Below, piece by piece: positions 9,345-18,501 of a stretch of 64,000 bases of DNA. This DNA comes from Cupriavidus sp. MP-37 (GTDB lineage Bacteria > Pseudomonadota > Gammaproteobacteria > Burkholderiales > Burkholderiaceae). A model generated the notes under the pieces. The model was given only the letters and a program-made list of their open reading frames with translations. It made no database searches and was not told where the DNA came from. The first letter of the stretch is position 1. Every line of letters begins with the position of its first letter. The position numbers and the translations under genes are program-made. The DNA is taken from the NCBI RefSeq assembly GCF_020618415.1, contig NZ_CP085345.1:1302001-1366000 (forward strand), in the 5' to 3' direction.

Positions 9345-9377
9345 GTATGTCGGTCACTTGCGTAGATCCGACCCGAA

Positions 9378-10607
9378 ATGGACACCCTGAAGACACTTCC
9401 GTTCCAGACACCCGGTGCAGGCCTTTCCTGCCTGCGGGGTATCCGCGTGCTCGACTTCACCACCTCGGTGGCCGGCCCATATGGCACGCTTTTGCTTGCC
9501 GATCTTGGCGCGGAGGTGCTCAAAGTGGAAAAGCGCCATGGCGGCGACGACACTCGCAGTTGGGGGCCGCCGTTCCTGGACGGTGAGTCGCTGTGGTTCC
9601 TGAGCATGAACCGCAACAAGCAGAGCATGACCATCGACCTCACACGCCCGGAGGGCCAGCGGGTGGCGCATGAACTGGTGCGCAACGCCGACGTCGTCGT
9701 CCTCAACACCGCGCAGCGTGTGCAGGAAAAGCTCGGCCTCGACTATGCGACGCTCAAGGCCATCAACGGCAGGCTGATCCATGTATCCGTGACCGGGTTC
9801 GGGCTCGAGGGCGATCGCGCCGACCTGCCCTGCTACGACCTGATCGCAGAGGGCTACTCCGGGGTCATGCACCTGACCGGCGAGGCGGATGGCCCGCCCC
9901 AGAAGGTTGGCACGCCGGCCGCCGACCTGCTGTCCGGCCAGGACATCGCCATGGCCACGCTGGCCGCGCTGTTCGAACGTGAACGCACGGGCGCCGGCAA
10001 GCAGATTGATGTGTCGATGGTGGCAACGATGGCGCGGTTCATGGCGCCGCGAATCGTGCCCTATCTGGGCTCCGGCGAGGCACCGAACCGCTCGGGGGGT
10101 ACCGATTCCGTGATCGCCATCTATCAGGTCTTCGATACCGCGGATTTCCCTATCACGCTGGGACTCGGCAACGACGCCATCTGGCAGCGCTTCTGGACAT
10201 CGGTCGGGCAGCCGGACTACGCGCGGCAACCGGGATTCGAGACCAACGCGCGCCGCCGCGAAGCGCGCCAGGCAATCGTGCAGACCATTGCCAAACTCCT
10301 TGCGACGCAACCACGCCAGCACTGGCTTGCGCTGTTTGCCAAGCACCGCATCCCGTCCGGGCCCATCAACAGCATTGATCAACTGGCCGACGACATCCCG
10401 CTGCGCGAGAGCGGCATGTTCTTCGCCACCCAGGGCGTTGCCGGCCTGGTGCCGCAGGTTGGCCTGGGCATCCGCTTCGACGGTGCCAGTGCCGTGCTCC
10501 GCAACCCGCCGCCGGCGCTGGGCGAGGACACGGAGCGCATTCTCAGGGAAGAGCTTTCCATGTCCGCGACGTGCATCGCGGGCCTCATCGACTCAGAAAT
10601 CGTCTAA
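9378..10607 (+). CDS. CaiB/BaiF (class III) CoA transferase
   Basis: The product is 409 residues, normal for family III CoA transferases. It has RVLDFTTSVAGPYGT at the N-terminus, the region binding CoA, and CYDLIAEGYSG with the Asp expected to form the covalent aspartyl-CoA intermediate. It probably moves CoA from a donor thioester to the free acid substrate. It is the first gene after the sigma54 promoter, and 12 bases separate it from the next gene. The ribosome-binding site before ATG 9378 is weak. A separate AMP-forming ligase in the same operon suggests two routes of CoA activation, or that this enzyme acts on a ring-opened dicarboxylate. Confidence 0.92.
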   Translation: MDTLKTLPFQTPGAGLSCLRGIRVLDFTTSVAGPYGTLLLADLGAEVLKVEKRHGGDDTRSWGPPFLDGESLWFLSMNRNKQSMTIDLTRPEGQRVAHELVRNADVVVLNTAQRVQEKLGLDYATLKAINGRLIHVSVTGFGLEGDRADLPCYDLIAEGYSGVMHLTGEADGPPQKVGTPAADLLSGQDIAMATLAALFERERTGAGKQIDVSMVATMARFMAPRIVPYLGSGEAPNRSGGTDSVIAIYQVFDTADFPITLGLGNDAIWQRFWTSVGQPDYARQPGFETNARRREARQAIVQTIAKLLATQPRQHWLALFAKHRIPSGPINSIDQLADDIPLRESGMFFATQGVAGLVPQVGLGIRFDGASAVLRNPPPALGEDTERILREELSMSATCIAGLIDSEIV

Positions 10608-10619
10608 TCAGGAGACAAG

Positions 10620-11399
10620 ATGCCCTACACCGAAATTCTCTACAAGGAAGACGGCCCGGTCGGCACGATCACGCTGAACCGTCCCCACGATGGCAACATG
10701 TTCACCGAGACCATGTGCCATGAAATCCGTGATTGCATCAATGAGATTCGCCGCGAAACCCGCACCCGCGTCATCGTGATCACCGGCGCGGGCGACAAGT
10801 TCTTCTGTACTGGCGGCCGCAAGGACGGCATGCAGGACACCACGCTCTACGCCGGCGTGCTGCCGACGCTGGAGATGTACGAGAGCATCGACCGTCTGCA
10901 AAAGCCCGTCATCGCCTCGGTGAACGGCTTTGCCGTCGGCGGCGGCAACGTGCTGCAGGTGGTGTGCGACCTCACCATTGCCAAGGAATCGGCCATCTTC
11001 CGCCAGGTTGGCCCGATGGTCGGCAGCTTCGATGCGGGCTATGGCACCTGGTACCTGGAAGACCTGGTGGGGAAGAAGCGCGCCAAGGATATCTGGTACC
11101 GCAATCCCAAGATCACGGCACGCGAGGCGCTGGACATCGGCCTGATCAATCGCGTGGTCCCGGATGAGCAGCTGGCCGAGGCCACGCGCGAGTATGCGCT
11201 GGAGGTGGCCGAGCGCGGCGCGTTTGCGCTCGCTTCGCTAAAGAGCGCCTTCAACGCGCGCCATGGCGGTGTCAGCGGGCTGTCCCGCATGGCGCATGAC
11301 CTGCTGCTGCGCGGTTATCTCGATACCAGCGAACACGACGAACTGGCTGCGGCGTTTGCCGAACGCCGCCAGCCCGATGCTTCCAAATTTGGTCATTGA
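10620..11399 (+). CDS. Crotonase-superfamily enzyme of the BadI/MenB type
   Basis: A 259-residue crotonase. Instead of the paired glutamates of hydratases it has GGGN (residue 110) and GPMVGSFDAGYGT, with Asp near residue 138. This is the pattern of MenB and of BadI, the 2-ketocyclohexanecarboxyl-CoA hydrolase. Hydrolytic or Dieckmann-type carbon-carbon bond cleavage of a cyclic beta-keto thioester is therefore more likely than hydration. It is preceded by GGAGACAAG and lies second in the sigma54 operon. A closer BadI homologue is present at 30426, so this gene may open a different ring. Confidence 0.85.
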   Translation: MPYTEILYKEDGPVGTITLNRPHDGNMFTETMCHEIRDCINEIRRETRTRVIVITGAGDKFFCTGGRKDGMQDTTLYAGVLPTLEMYESIDRLQKPVIASVNGFAVGGGNVLQVVCDLTIAKESAIFRQVGPMVGSFDAGYGTWYLEDLVGKKRAKDIWYRNPKITAREALDIGLINRVVPDEQLAEATREYALEVAERGAFALASLKSAFNARHGGVSGLSRMAHDLLLRGYLDTSEHDELAAAFAERRQPDASKFGH

Positions 11400-11415
11400 T
11401 GCCCGGGTGAAGATC

Positions 11416-13098
11416 ATGCAAAACATCCTGACGCTGCACAATCCGCAAAACGCGCGGGACTACTACCTGTCGGGAATCTGGCAGCAGGAAACGCTCTACA
11501 CGCTGGCCCGGCGCCATTCACGGGAACGGCCTACGTCGGCCGCCCTGCGCGACGCCGATGTCCGGCTGACCTGGCGCGAAGTGGTCGACTGGGTCGACAG
11601 CGTAGCGGAGGCGCTCCACAGGCAAGGCCTGAAGCCGGGCGACCGCGTCGGCATATGGCTGCCTAACGTCGTGCAGGCCACCATCGTGTTCCTGGCCTGC
11701 TCACGCAATGGCTATGTCTGCTGCCCCTCGCTGCACCAGAACTACACTGTCGACGAGATCTGCACGCTGCTTAACCGCATTCAGTGCCGAGCCCTGTTCG
11801 CGATGCCCGGCTACGGCGCCGATTCGGATCGCAACTCGATCTTCGGGCGTGCCGCCGACATTCCGACGCTCGCCGCCATGTTTGCCATGCCCGGCCAGGC
11901 CAATGGCGACCTGACCCTGCCCCCCGACGCTCATCCGTTTCCCGATCGCCTGCCGCCGGCGGCATTGTCGACACCGGACCTGAACCCGGACAAGATCGTC
12001 TACCTGGCCTTTACGTCCGGCACCACCGGCCTGCCCAAGGGCGTGATGCACAGCGACAACACGCTGCTGGCCAATGGGCGCGCACTGGTCAACGACTGGG
12101 GGCATTCAGCCGATACCACGGTGCTGACGCTGAGCCCGATGAGCCACCATATCGCTACCGTGGCCCTGGAACAGGTGCTGGTGGCGGGCGCGGAGCTGGT
12201 CATGACCAACCTGCGTGCCGGCAAGCATGCGCTGGACTGGATCCTGGAAACGGGTGCCACCTATGTGATGGGAGTGCCGACGCACGCCATGGACATCCTG
12301 CAGGCCGTGCGCGAGCGCAACCTGACCTCGCTTGGCGAAGTCCGCACGTTCTACATGGCGGGCTCGGCCATCCCGCGTGATGTGGCGCAGAAGTTCCTGA
12401 CGCTCGGCGTCACGCCGCAGAACGTCTACGGCATGACCGAGAACGGTTCGCACAACTACACCATCCCGTCCGACACCGCGGACACCATTGTGTCTACCTG
12501 CGGCCGCGCGTGCCGCGGGTATGAAGTCCGCCTGTGGAAGCAGGACAACTGGGACGTCGAGGCTGAAGTGGGCGAAATCGGCGAGATCGGCGGGCGCGGT
12601 GGCTTGCTGATGCTGGGCTACTTCAGCAACCAGGTTGCCACGGAAACATCGTTCAACATCCATGGCTGGTTCATGAGCGGCGACCTCGGGATCATCGACG
12701 AGAATGGCTGCATCGTGATCGTGGGGCGCAAGAAGGACCTGATCATCCGCGGCGGCCACAACATTCATCCGGCACATATCGAAGAACTGGCCATGCGCCA
12801 TCCCCTGGTCGAGCGCGCGGCCGCCTATCCCGTGCAGGACGAACGACTCGGCGAGAAGGTCTGCCTGTCGGTCGTGGTCCGCGCGGGCCAGACGCTGGAG
12901 CCGGCCGACATGCTGGCGCACCTGGCCAGCTGCGGCCTGTCCAAATACGACATGCCGGAGTACTTCCTTGGGCTGGACCAGTTCCCGCTGACGCCAAGCG
13001 GCAAGATCCTGAAGCGCGACCTGGTCGAGATGACCATGCGCGGCGAACTGAAGCCGGTAGCGATCCGCTACAAGGCCCGCGCCACGGCAGGAGCATGA
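11416..13098 (+). CDS. AMP-dependent acyl-CoA synthetase (ligase)
   Basis: 560 residues. The AMP/phosphate loop reads TSGTTGLPKG, the adenine motif NVYGMTE, the hinge region SGDLGIIDENG with GRKKDLIIRGG, and the C-terminal catalytic Lys lies in PSGKILKRDL. This is a complete ANL-superfamily ligase that makes acyl-CoA from acid, ATP and CoA. I start it at ATG 11416 (GGTGA five bases upstream) because longer frames overlap the preceding crotonase. It lies between crotonase genes, so it most likely activates the pathway's carboxylic acid; its exact substrate cannot be read. Confidence 0.92.
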   Translation: MQNILTLHNPQNARDYYLSGIWQQETLYTLARRHSRERPTSAALRDADVRLTWREVVDWVDSVAEALHRQGLKPGDRVGIWLPNVVQATIVFLACSRNGYVCCPSLHQNYTVDEICTLLNRIQCRALFAMPGYGADSDRNSIFGRAADIPTLAAMFAMPGQANGDLTLPPDAHPFPDRLPPAALSTPDLNPDKIVYLAFTSGTTGLPKGVMHSDNTLLANGRALVNDWGHSADTTVLTLSPMSHHIATVALEQVLVAGAELVMTNLRAGKHALDWILETGATYVMGVPTHAMDILQAVRERNLTSLGEVRTFYMAGSAIPRDVAQKFLTLGVTPQNVYGMTENGSHNYTIPSDTADTIVSTCGRACRGYEVRLWKQDNWDVEAEVGEIGEIGGRGGLLMLGYFSNQVATETSFNIHGWFMSGDLGIIDENGCIVIVGRKKDLIIRGGHNIHPAHIEELAMRHPLVERAAAYPVQDERLGEKVCLSVVVRAGQTLEPADMLAHLASCGLSKYDMPEYFLGLDQFPLTPSGKILKRDLVEMTMRGELKPVAIRYKARATAGA

Positions 13099-13100
13099 TC

Positions 13101-13871
13101 ATGTCGATCGATATCAAATTTGACGGTCCGTACGCAATCCTCACGCTTAACCGGCCTGAAGCCCGCAACGCGCTGCAGTTCACCATGATCGAAGCGTTGT
13201 CTTACACGCTTGATCAGGTGGCGGCCTCCAACGCCCGGGCGCTGATCGTAACCGGGGCAGGCCAGAAGGCGTTCTGCGCCGGCGCCGACATCAAGGAACT
13301 GATGGACCGCAGCCTGATGCAGCAGCGCCAGGGCGCCCAGCTCGGTCAACGTACTTTCGACAAACTGGCCAGACTGGCGATTCCGTCGGTCGCCGTATTG
13401 CACGGGTATGCCTTTGGCGGGGGGCTTGAGCTCGCCATGGCCTGCACTTTCCGTATTGCGACGGTCCAGGCCCGCATGGGCCTGCCGGAGATCAAGCTCG
13501 GCCTGATCCCGGGCTACGGCGGCACGCAGCGCCTGCCGCGCCTGGTTGGTGAGGGCCGGGCACTGGAGATGGTGATGTCCGGGCGCACGGTCGATGCGAT
13601 CGAAGCCGAGCGCGTCGGGCTGGTCAATCGCGTGGTTGCCCACGGGGAGCCTGTCGAACTGGGCAAGGCTTTCATGTCCGAGTTCATCGGCTATAGCCGT
13701 TGCGCCTCGCAGTTCTCGCGCGAGGCGGTGGTTCGCGGCATGGGCACCACGCTCGAGGCCGGGCTCGAGATCGAAGCGGATCTGTCCACGCTGGCTTATC
13801 AGACCGATGACGCCGTCGAGGGCATGCGCGCCTTTATCGAGAAACGCACACCGGAGTTCAAGGATGCCTGA
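13101..13871 (+). CDS. Enoyl-CoA hydratase
   Basis: 256 residues with both catalytic glutamates of crotonase-type hydratases: one in GGGLELAMAC, the other in LPEIKLGLIPGYGGTQ. It adds water to a trans-2-enoyl-CoA. AGGAG at 13089-13093 favours ATG 13101 over ATG 13095. It overlaps the following SDR by 8 bases. It is highly similar in motif pattern to the hydratase at 29659 in the minus-strand operon, so the two modules carry parallel hydratases. Confidence 0.93.
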   Translation: MSIDIKFDGPYAILTLNRPEARNALQFTMIEALSYTLDQVAASNARALIVTGAGQKAFCAGADIKELMDRSLMQQRQGAQLGQRTFDKLARLAIPSVAVLHGYAFGGGLELAMACTFRIATVQARMGLPEIKLGLIPGYGGTQRLPRLVGEGRALEMVMSGRTVDAIEAERVGLVNRVVAHGEPVELGKAFMSEFIGYSRCASQFSREAVVRGMGTTLEAGLEIEADLSTLAYQTDDAVEGMRAFIEKRTPEFKDA

Positions 13872-14619
13872 TTTCACACAAGGCGCCGTCATCGTGACCG
13901 GTGGCAGCCGGGGAATTGGTGCCTCCATTTCCGTGGAACTGGCACGCATCGGCCTGCACGTGGCCTGCGTTTCGCGTTCGGGCGAACTGCCTGACGCCGG
14001 CTCGCTCGATGCCGATGCACAAAAGCGGCTGGCGGCACTACGCTGCGATATCACCGATGCCGCTTCGGTCGCCACAGCGTTCGCCCAGGTGCCCGCACTG
14101 TTCGGCAAGCCGATCGTCGGCCTCGTCAACAACGCCGGCATCCACCTGCAGGGGCCGTCCGCATCGTTCCCGATCGCTGACTTTGAGCGCGTGATGCAGA
14201 CCAACGCCTCTTCGGTCCTGCTGGCCAGCCAGGTGGCCTACCCCTACCTGCACGAGGCCGGCTCGGCGCTGATCGTCAACATCGGCTCGTTCTACGACAA
14301 GCTCGGCGTGCGCGGCAATGCCGCCTATTGCGCGTCCAAGGCTGCCGTGGGTGCAATCTCGCGCTGCCTGGCTGTCGAATGGGCGCGCGACGGCATCCAG
14401 GTTGTCAATATCGCGCCCGGCTATATCGAGACCGACCTGAACCGTGGCGAGCTGAACGAGGGTGCGCTCCAGGCATTTCTCAAGAAGCGCATTCCGGTCG
14501 GAGGCCCCGGCCAGTCTGACGATATCGGACACCTTGCCGCCATGCTGTTCCGGCTGCCCGGGCGTTTCCTGACAGGCGAAACGCTCTATGTCGATGGCGG
14601 CCAGGGCATGGCGCTGTAG
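13864..14619 (+). CDS. Short-chain dehydrogenase/reductase (BadH/FabG-like)
   Basis: 251 residues. TGGSRGIG binds the cofactor, followed by NNAG, a Ser in NIGSF and YCASKAA with the catalytic Tyr/Lys; the end reads LTGETLYVDGG. It should oxidise a hydroxyacyl-CoA or alicyclic alcohol. It overlaps the upstream hydratase by 8 bases. In a pathway with a BadI-like crotonase this SDR could fill the BadH position, producing the cyclic beta-keto ester to be cleaved. That role is inference. Confidence 0.9.
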   Translation: MPDFTQGAVIVTGGSRGIGASISVELARIGLHVACVSRSGELPDAGSLDADAQKRLAALRCDITDAASVATAFAQVPALFGKPIVGLVNNAGIHLQGPSASFPIADFERVMQTNASSVLLASQVAYPYLHEAGSALIVNIGSFYDKLGVRGNAAYCASKAAVGAISRCLAVEWARDGIQVVNIAPGYIETDLNRGELNEGALQAFLKKRIPVGGPGQSDDIGHLAAMLFRLPGRFLTGETLYVDGGQGMAL

Positions 14620-14661
14620 CCACCGCCCAGCCGCTACACAGCCCCACTAACGGAGGAAGAC

Positions 14662-15828
14662 ATGAACATGCTGGACCGGATGGACGCGCGGCTGCCGCTG
14701 TCGTCCGAGGAACGCATGCTCCTCGACAGCGTCAAGGAGCTTTGCAACACCCAGATCGCGCCACGCGCGGCCGAGTACGACCGCACCGGTGCGTTTCCCT
14801 GGGAGAACGTGAAAGCCATCAACGAGCTGGGCCTGAACGCCATGTTCATTCCCGACATCTATGGCGGCGCGCAGTTGTCCTTTATCAGCTACCTGGCTTG
14901 CGTGCGGGAGATTTCGAAGGCTTGCGCCTCCACCGGCATCGTCTGGGCGACGAACTTCCACGCCATCAAGCCGCTGATCGAGTACGGCAGTGAAGAACAG
15001 AAGAGCCGGCTGTTGCCGCGCATCGCCGACGGTGGCCTGGCGTCGCTGGCCATTACCGAGCCCTCGGCGGGATCGGATGCCACCGGCATGCGCACCAGCT
15101 TTACCCCGGACGGCGACGACATCGTCATCAACGGCGGCAAGACCTTCATTACCAACGGCGACGTGGCCGACCTGTACCTGGTGTTCGGCAAATGGTCCGA
15201 GATCAGCGATCCCAAGGCAGCCATCTCCGTGCTGATTCTGGAAAAGGGCACCGAGGGCCTGCGCGTCCTCGGCACCGAGCACAAGATGGGAACGCGCGCG
15301 TCCAGCACCGCCAGCCTGGCCTTCGACGGCTGCCGCGTGCCGCGCGCCAACCTGATCGGCGCGCCCGGCGAGGGCCTGCAGATCCTGTTCGGCTCACTGA
15401 ACCGCTCGCGCCCCAGCGTTGCGGCGCACGCGCTGGGCATTGCGCGCGCGGCGTTCGAGGATGCGGTCGACTACATCAATGAGCGACGCCAGTCCGGCAA
15501 GCGGATCCTCGAGTTCCAGGGTATCCAGTTCATGCTGGCAGACCTCGCAACGGAGCTGGCGTTGTGCGAATCGTGGCTCTGGCGCGTGGGTGAGATGGTG
15601 GATACCGGCGACCAGGATTTCGGCATCGAAGCCTCGATGCTCAAGCAGCGCGCCACCGACGCGGCCATGCGCATCACCACGGATGCCGTGCAACTGTTCG
15701 GCGGCTACGGCTACTGCAACGACTACCGCGTCGAGCGGCTGATGCGCGACGCCAAGATTACCCAGATCTGGGAAGGAACCAACCAGGTACACCGCCAGCT
15801 GATCGGGCGCAGCTTCCTGAAGAAATAG
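14662..15828 (+). CDS. Acyl-CoA dehydrogenase
   Basis: 388 residues, the usual size for the family. It carries TEPSAGSD for FAD binding, the C-terminal arginine/glycine segment QLFGGYGYCNDY, and IWEGTNQ, which contains the catalytic glutamate. It introduces an alpha-beta double bond into an acyl-CoA and passes electrons to ETF. GGAGGAAG precedes ATG 14662. Its position before hydroxyacyl-CoA dehydrogenases fits a beta-oxidation-like sequence. Confidence 0.94.
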   Translation: MNMLDRMDARLPLSSEERMLLDSVKELCNTQIAPRAAEYDRTGAFPWENVKAINELGLNAMFIPDIYGGAQLSFISYLACVREISKACASTGIVWATNFHAIKPLIEYGSEEQKSRLLPRIADGGLASLAITEPSAGSDATGMRTSFTPDGDDIVINGGKTFITNGDVADLYLVFGKWSEISDPKAAISVLILEKGTEGLRVLGTEHKMGTRASSTASLAFDGCRVPRANLIGAPGEGLQILFGSLNRSRPSVAAHALGIARAAFEDAVDYINERRQSGKRILEFQGIQFMLADLATELALCESWLWRVGEMVDTGDQDFGIEASMLKQRATDAAMRITTDAVQLFGGYGYCNDYRVERLMRDAKITQIWEGTNQVHRQLIGRSFLKK

Positions 15829-15837
15829 GAGACGGAC

Positions 15838-16713
15838 GTGACAACCATCAAAACCGTCGGCGTCGCGGGCGCCGGCACCATGGGCGCGGGCATCGCCATC
15901 GTAGCGGCCCGCGCGGGCTTCAAGACCATCGTATTCGATGCCCGGCAGGAGGCGCTGGACCGTGCCCGCGGTCAGACCGAAGCGTTCCTGAAGAAGTCCG
16001 AGGAGCGCGGCAAACTGCCGGCCGGCGCCGCTGCCGCGGCCATGTCTCGCTGGGAAGGCACCACCGCACTGGACGACCTGGCCAGCTGCGACATCATCAT
16101 CGAAGCCATCTTCGAGGACCTGGCGGTCAAGCATCAGCTGTTCGGCCAGCTCAATGAGGTCTGCCCGCCCGACACGATCTTTGCATCCAATACCTCGACG
16201 ATCTCCATCACCGAGATTGCTGGCGGTTCCGGCCGGCCGGACCGGTTCGTTGGCATGCATTTCTGCCTGCCTGCGCAGCTGATGAAGCTGATCGAGATGT
16301 CGCCAGGCCTGGCCACCTCGGAGGGGACCTTCCAGACAGCGTGGGCCTTTGCCGAGGCGATGGGCCAAAAGCCGGTGGCCACGCAGGATACGCCGGGCTT
16401 CATCCTCAATTACTTCCTGATCCCGTTCAACAACGATGCGATCCGGCTGGTGGAACAGGGCGTCGCCGAGCCGGCCGACATCGACACCGCCATCAAGACC
16501 GCGCTCGGCTACCCGATGGGCCCGCTCGAGCTGCTGGACCTGGTCGGCATGGACACCCAGAAGCTGCTGTGCGAAGCGATGCACGGCCTGACCCACGAGC
16601 CGCGCGCCGCCTGCCCGCCACTGGTGCGCCGCATGATCGCCGCCAAGCGCCTGGGCAAGAAGACCGGCAAGGGCTTCCACACCTACGGCGACACCAAGAT
16701 GTTTGGAGCCTGA
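15838..16713 (+). CDS. 3-hydroxyacyl-CoA dehydrogenase (3-hydroxybutyryl-CoA dehydrogenase type)
   Basis: 291 residues beginning at GTG 15838, with AGGAGACG upstream. The Rossmann motif is GVAGAGTMGAGIA. The SNTSTISITEIA segment and GMHFCLPAQLMKLIE contain the conserved Ser/His catalytic environment, and the C-terminal half is the standard all-helical domain ending KKTGKGFHTYG. It oxidises an L-3-hydroxyacyl-CoA with NAD+. It is followed after one base by a gene for only a C-terminal-type domain. Confidence 0.93.
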   Translation: MTTIKTVGVAGAGTMGAGIAIVAARAGFKTIVFDARQEALDRARGQTEAFLKKSEERGKLPAGAAAAAMSRWEGTTALDDLASCDIIIEAIFEDLAVKHQLFGQLNEVCPPDTIFASNTSTISITEIAGGSGRPDRFVGMHFCLPAQLMKLIEMSPGLATSEGTFQTAWAFAEAMGQKPVATQDTPGFILNYFLIPFNNDAIRLVEQGVAEPADIDTAIKTALGYPMGPLELLDLVGMDTQKLLCEAMHGLTHEPRAACPPLVRRMIAAKRLGKKTGKGFHTYGDTKMFGA

Positions 16714-16714
16714 T

Positions 16715-17380
16715 ATGCGCTACGAAATCGTACAAGCTGGCGAAAGCCGTTCCTTTCCCACGCCCCACCCGTTCCTCGAACAAGCCGCGCCACAAGGCGA
16801 AGGACTGTTCTACCTGGGCACGGACGCCGGAAGCGCATTCGGCAATGGCGAAGGACACGAATCGCGCTCGTTCGTCGCCATTGAACTGGGTACCGAATGC
16901 CTGGGTTCCCATACGGGCGAGCACCGCGGGGAAGAAGGCTCCAATGTGGTTGGATTCGCCCGCTTCCGGCTGGGCGACGCCGACCCGAGCCCACTGGTGG
17001 AGCTAGTCAGGCAACCGGGCACGCAATCTGCGGCGATCGAAGCCGCCAGGGCGGTGTTCCAGGCGGCAGGGCTGGTTGTCGCCGTATGCAACGACTTTCC
17101 CGGCCGCATCGTCGACAGGCTGATCCGCCCGTACTTCAACGCGGCGTTGCGCCGCCTGGACGAGAAGCTGGCCAGCGCCGATGACCTGGACAAGACCTTG
17201 TGCCTGGGCCTCGGCTACCCGGAGGGCCCGATCTCGCTGCTGGAACGCACCGGCCTGGCGCACCATTTCCGCGTCACCCAGGCGCTGCACGAAGCGCTCG
17301 GCCAGGAGCCTTACGCGCCGGCGCGGCGCGCGCGCGTCGCCGCCGAGCGTGAAGAACGGGTAAAGCGAGGCTTGTCATGA
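16715..17380 (+). CDS. Standalone 3-hydroxyacyl-CoA dehydrogenase C-terminal-domain-like protein
   Basis: 221 residues. The second half (from about residue 115, VVAVCNDFPGRIVDRLIRPY to GLGYPEGPISLLERTGL) matches the helical C-terminal domain of 3-hydroxyacyl-CoA dehydrogenases. There is no NAD-binding GxGxxG anywhere, so it cannot be a complete dehydrogenase. The first ~100 residues resemble the variable linker plus residual fold in the second half of PaaH-type double-domain enzymes. It sits one base after a complete dehydrogenase and overlaps the next gene as ATGA. It may be a non-catalytic subunit of its neighbour or a substrate-binding accessory. Confidence 0.75.
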   Translation: MRYEIVQAGESRSFPTPHPFLEQAAPQGEGLFYLGTDAGSAFGNGEGHESRSFVAIELGTECLGSHTGEHRGEEGSNVVGFARFRLGDADPSPLVELVRQPGTQSAAIEAARAVFQAAGLVVAVCNDFPGRIVDRLIRPYFNAALRRLDEKLASADDLDKTLCLGLGYPEGPISLLERTGLAHHFRVTQALHEALGQEPYAPARRARVAAEREERVKRGLS

Positions 17381-18489
17381 GTCAACCGCTGACCGGTGTG
17401 AAGGTGCTGGACTTCAGCACCCTGCTGCCCGGACCGCTGTGCTCGCTGCTGCTGGCGGAGGCGGGCGCCGAAGTCATCAAGTTCGAACGCCCCGGCCGGG
17501 GCGACGAAATGCGCTCGTACGAGCCGAAGGTCGATGACGACAGCGCGAACTTCGTGCTGCTCAACCGCGGCAAGCTGTCCGTTGCCATCGACCTGAAGTC
17601 GCCGCAGGCGCTGAGCCAGCTGCTGCCGCTGATCCGCGAGGCCGATGTCCTGATCGAGCAGTTCCGTCCCGGCGTCATGGATCGCCTGGGCCTGGGCTAC
17701 GCCGCGCTGGCTGAGGTCAATCCGCGCCTGGTCTACTGCTCGATCACCGGCTTCGGCCAGCACGGTCCGCGCGCGTCGGAAGCCGCGCACGACCTGAACT
17801 ACGTGGCGGCATCCGGCACGCTGTCGCTGACCGCGGGCAACGATGGCGCGCCGGTCCTGCCGCCTGCCCTCATCGCCGACATCGCCGGCGGCACCTATCC
17901 GGCGATGATCAATATCCTGCTCGCCTTGCGTCAGCGCGACCAGACCGGCAGGGGCGTTCACCTGGACGTGGCCATGGCCGACAACCTCTTTACGTTCCAG
18001 TACTGGGGGCTTGGCAATGGCGCGCTGGGAGACTGGCCCGCACCGGCATCCGGGCTGGTCACAGGGGGTACGCCGCGCTACCAGGTCTACCGTACCGCGG
18101 ATGGGGCCTTCCTGGCCGCCGCGCCGCTGGAAGACAAGTTCTGGGACAACTTCGTCGCGCTGGTCGGGCTGGATGCCGATGCGCTGGCGTCAATGTCACC
18201 ACGCCGGGCCATCGAGGCCGTCGCTGCCGCCATTGCCCGGCATCCGGTTGCCTATTGGGAAGACCGCTTCGCCGGACAGGATGTCTGCACAAGCCGTGTG
18301 GTCAGCCTGGAAGAAGCCCGCCACGACCCGCATTTCCAGGCGCGCGGCCTGTTCGACCGCTCCGTCACTACCGCGGCGGGCGGGACCCTGCCGGCCTTGC
18401 CGGTGCCCGTTGATGCCGCATTTCGCCGCCACGATCGCTCGGCCGCCTCCCCGGCCCTGGGCGCGCACAGCCAACTTCTGAATCGTTGA
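17377..18489 (+). CDS. CaiB/BaiF family protein, alpha-methylacyl-CoA racemase-like
   Basis: 370 residues, shorter than the CaiB protein at 9378. The motif SEAAHDLNYVAASG has the adjacent His-Asp pair seen in alpha-methylacyl-CoA racemases (GHDINY in the family) rather than the transferase pattern at 9378. It probably epimerises the alpha carbon of a 2-branched acyl-CoA so that the acyl-CoA dehydrogenase can act; CoA transfer cannot be excluded. ATG 17377 overlaps the preceding stop. Confidence 0.85.
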   Translation: MSQPLTGVKVLDFSTLLPGPLCSLLLAEAGAEVIKFERPGRGDEMRSYEPKVDDDSANFVLLNRGKLSVAIDLKSPQALSQLLPLIREADVLIEQFRPGVMDRLGLGYAALAEVNPRLVYCSITGFGQHGPRASEAAHDLNYVAASGTLSLTAGNDGAPVLPPALIADIAGGTYPAMINILLALRQRDQTGRGVHLDVAMADNLFTFQYWGLGNGALGDWPAPASGLVTGGTPRYQVYRTADGAFLAAAPLEDKFWDNFVALVGLDADALASMSPRRAIEAVAAAIARHPVAYWEDRFAGQDVCTSRVVSLEEARHDPHFQARGLFDRSVTTAAGGTLPALPVPVDAAFRRHDRSAASPALGAHSQLLNR

Positions 18490-18501
18490 GGTCCAGCCGA
18501 G

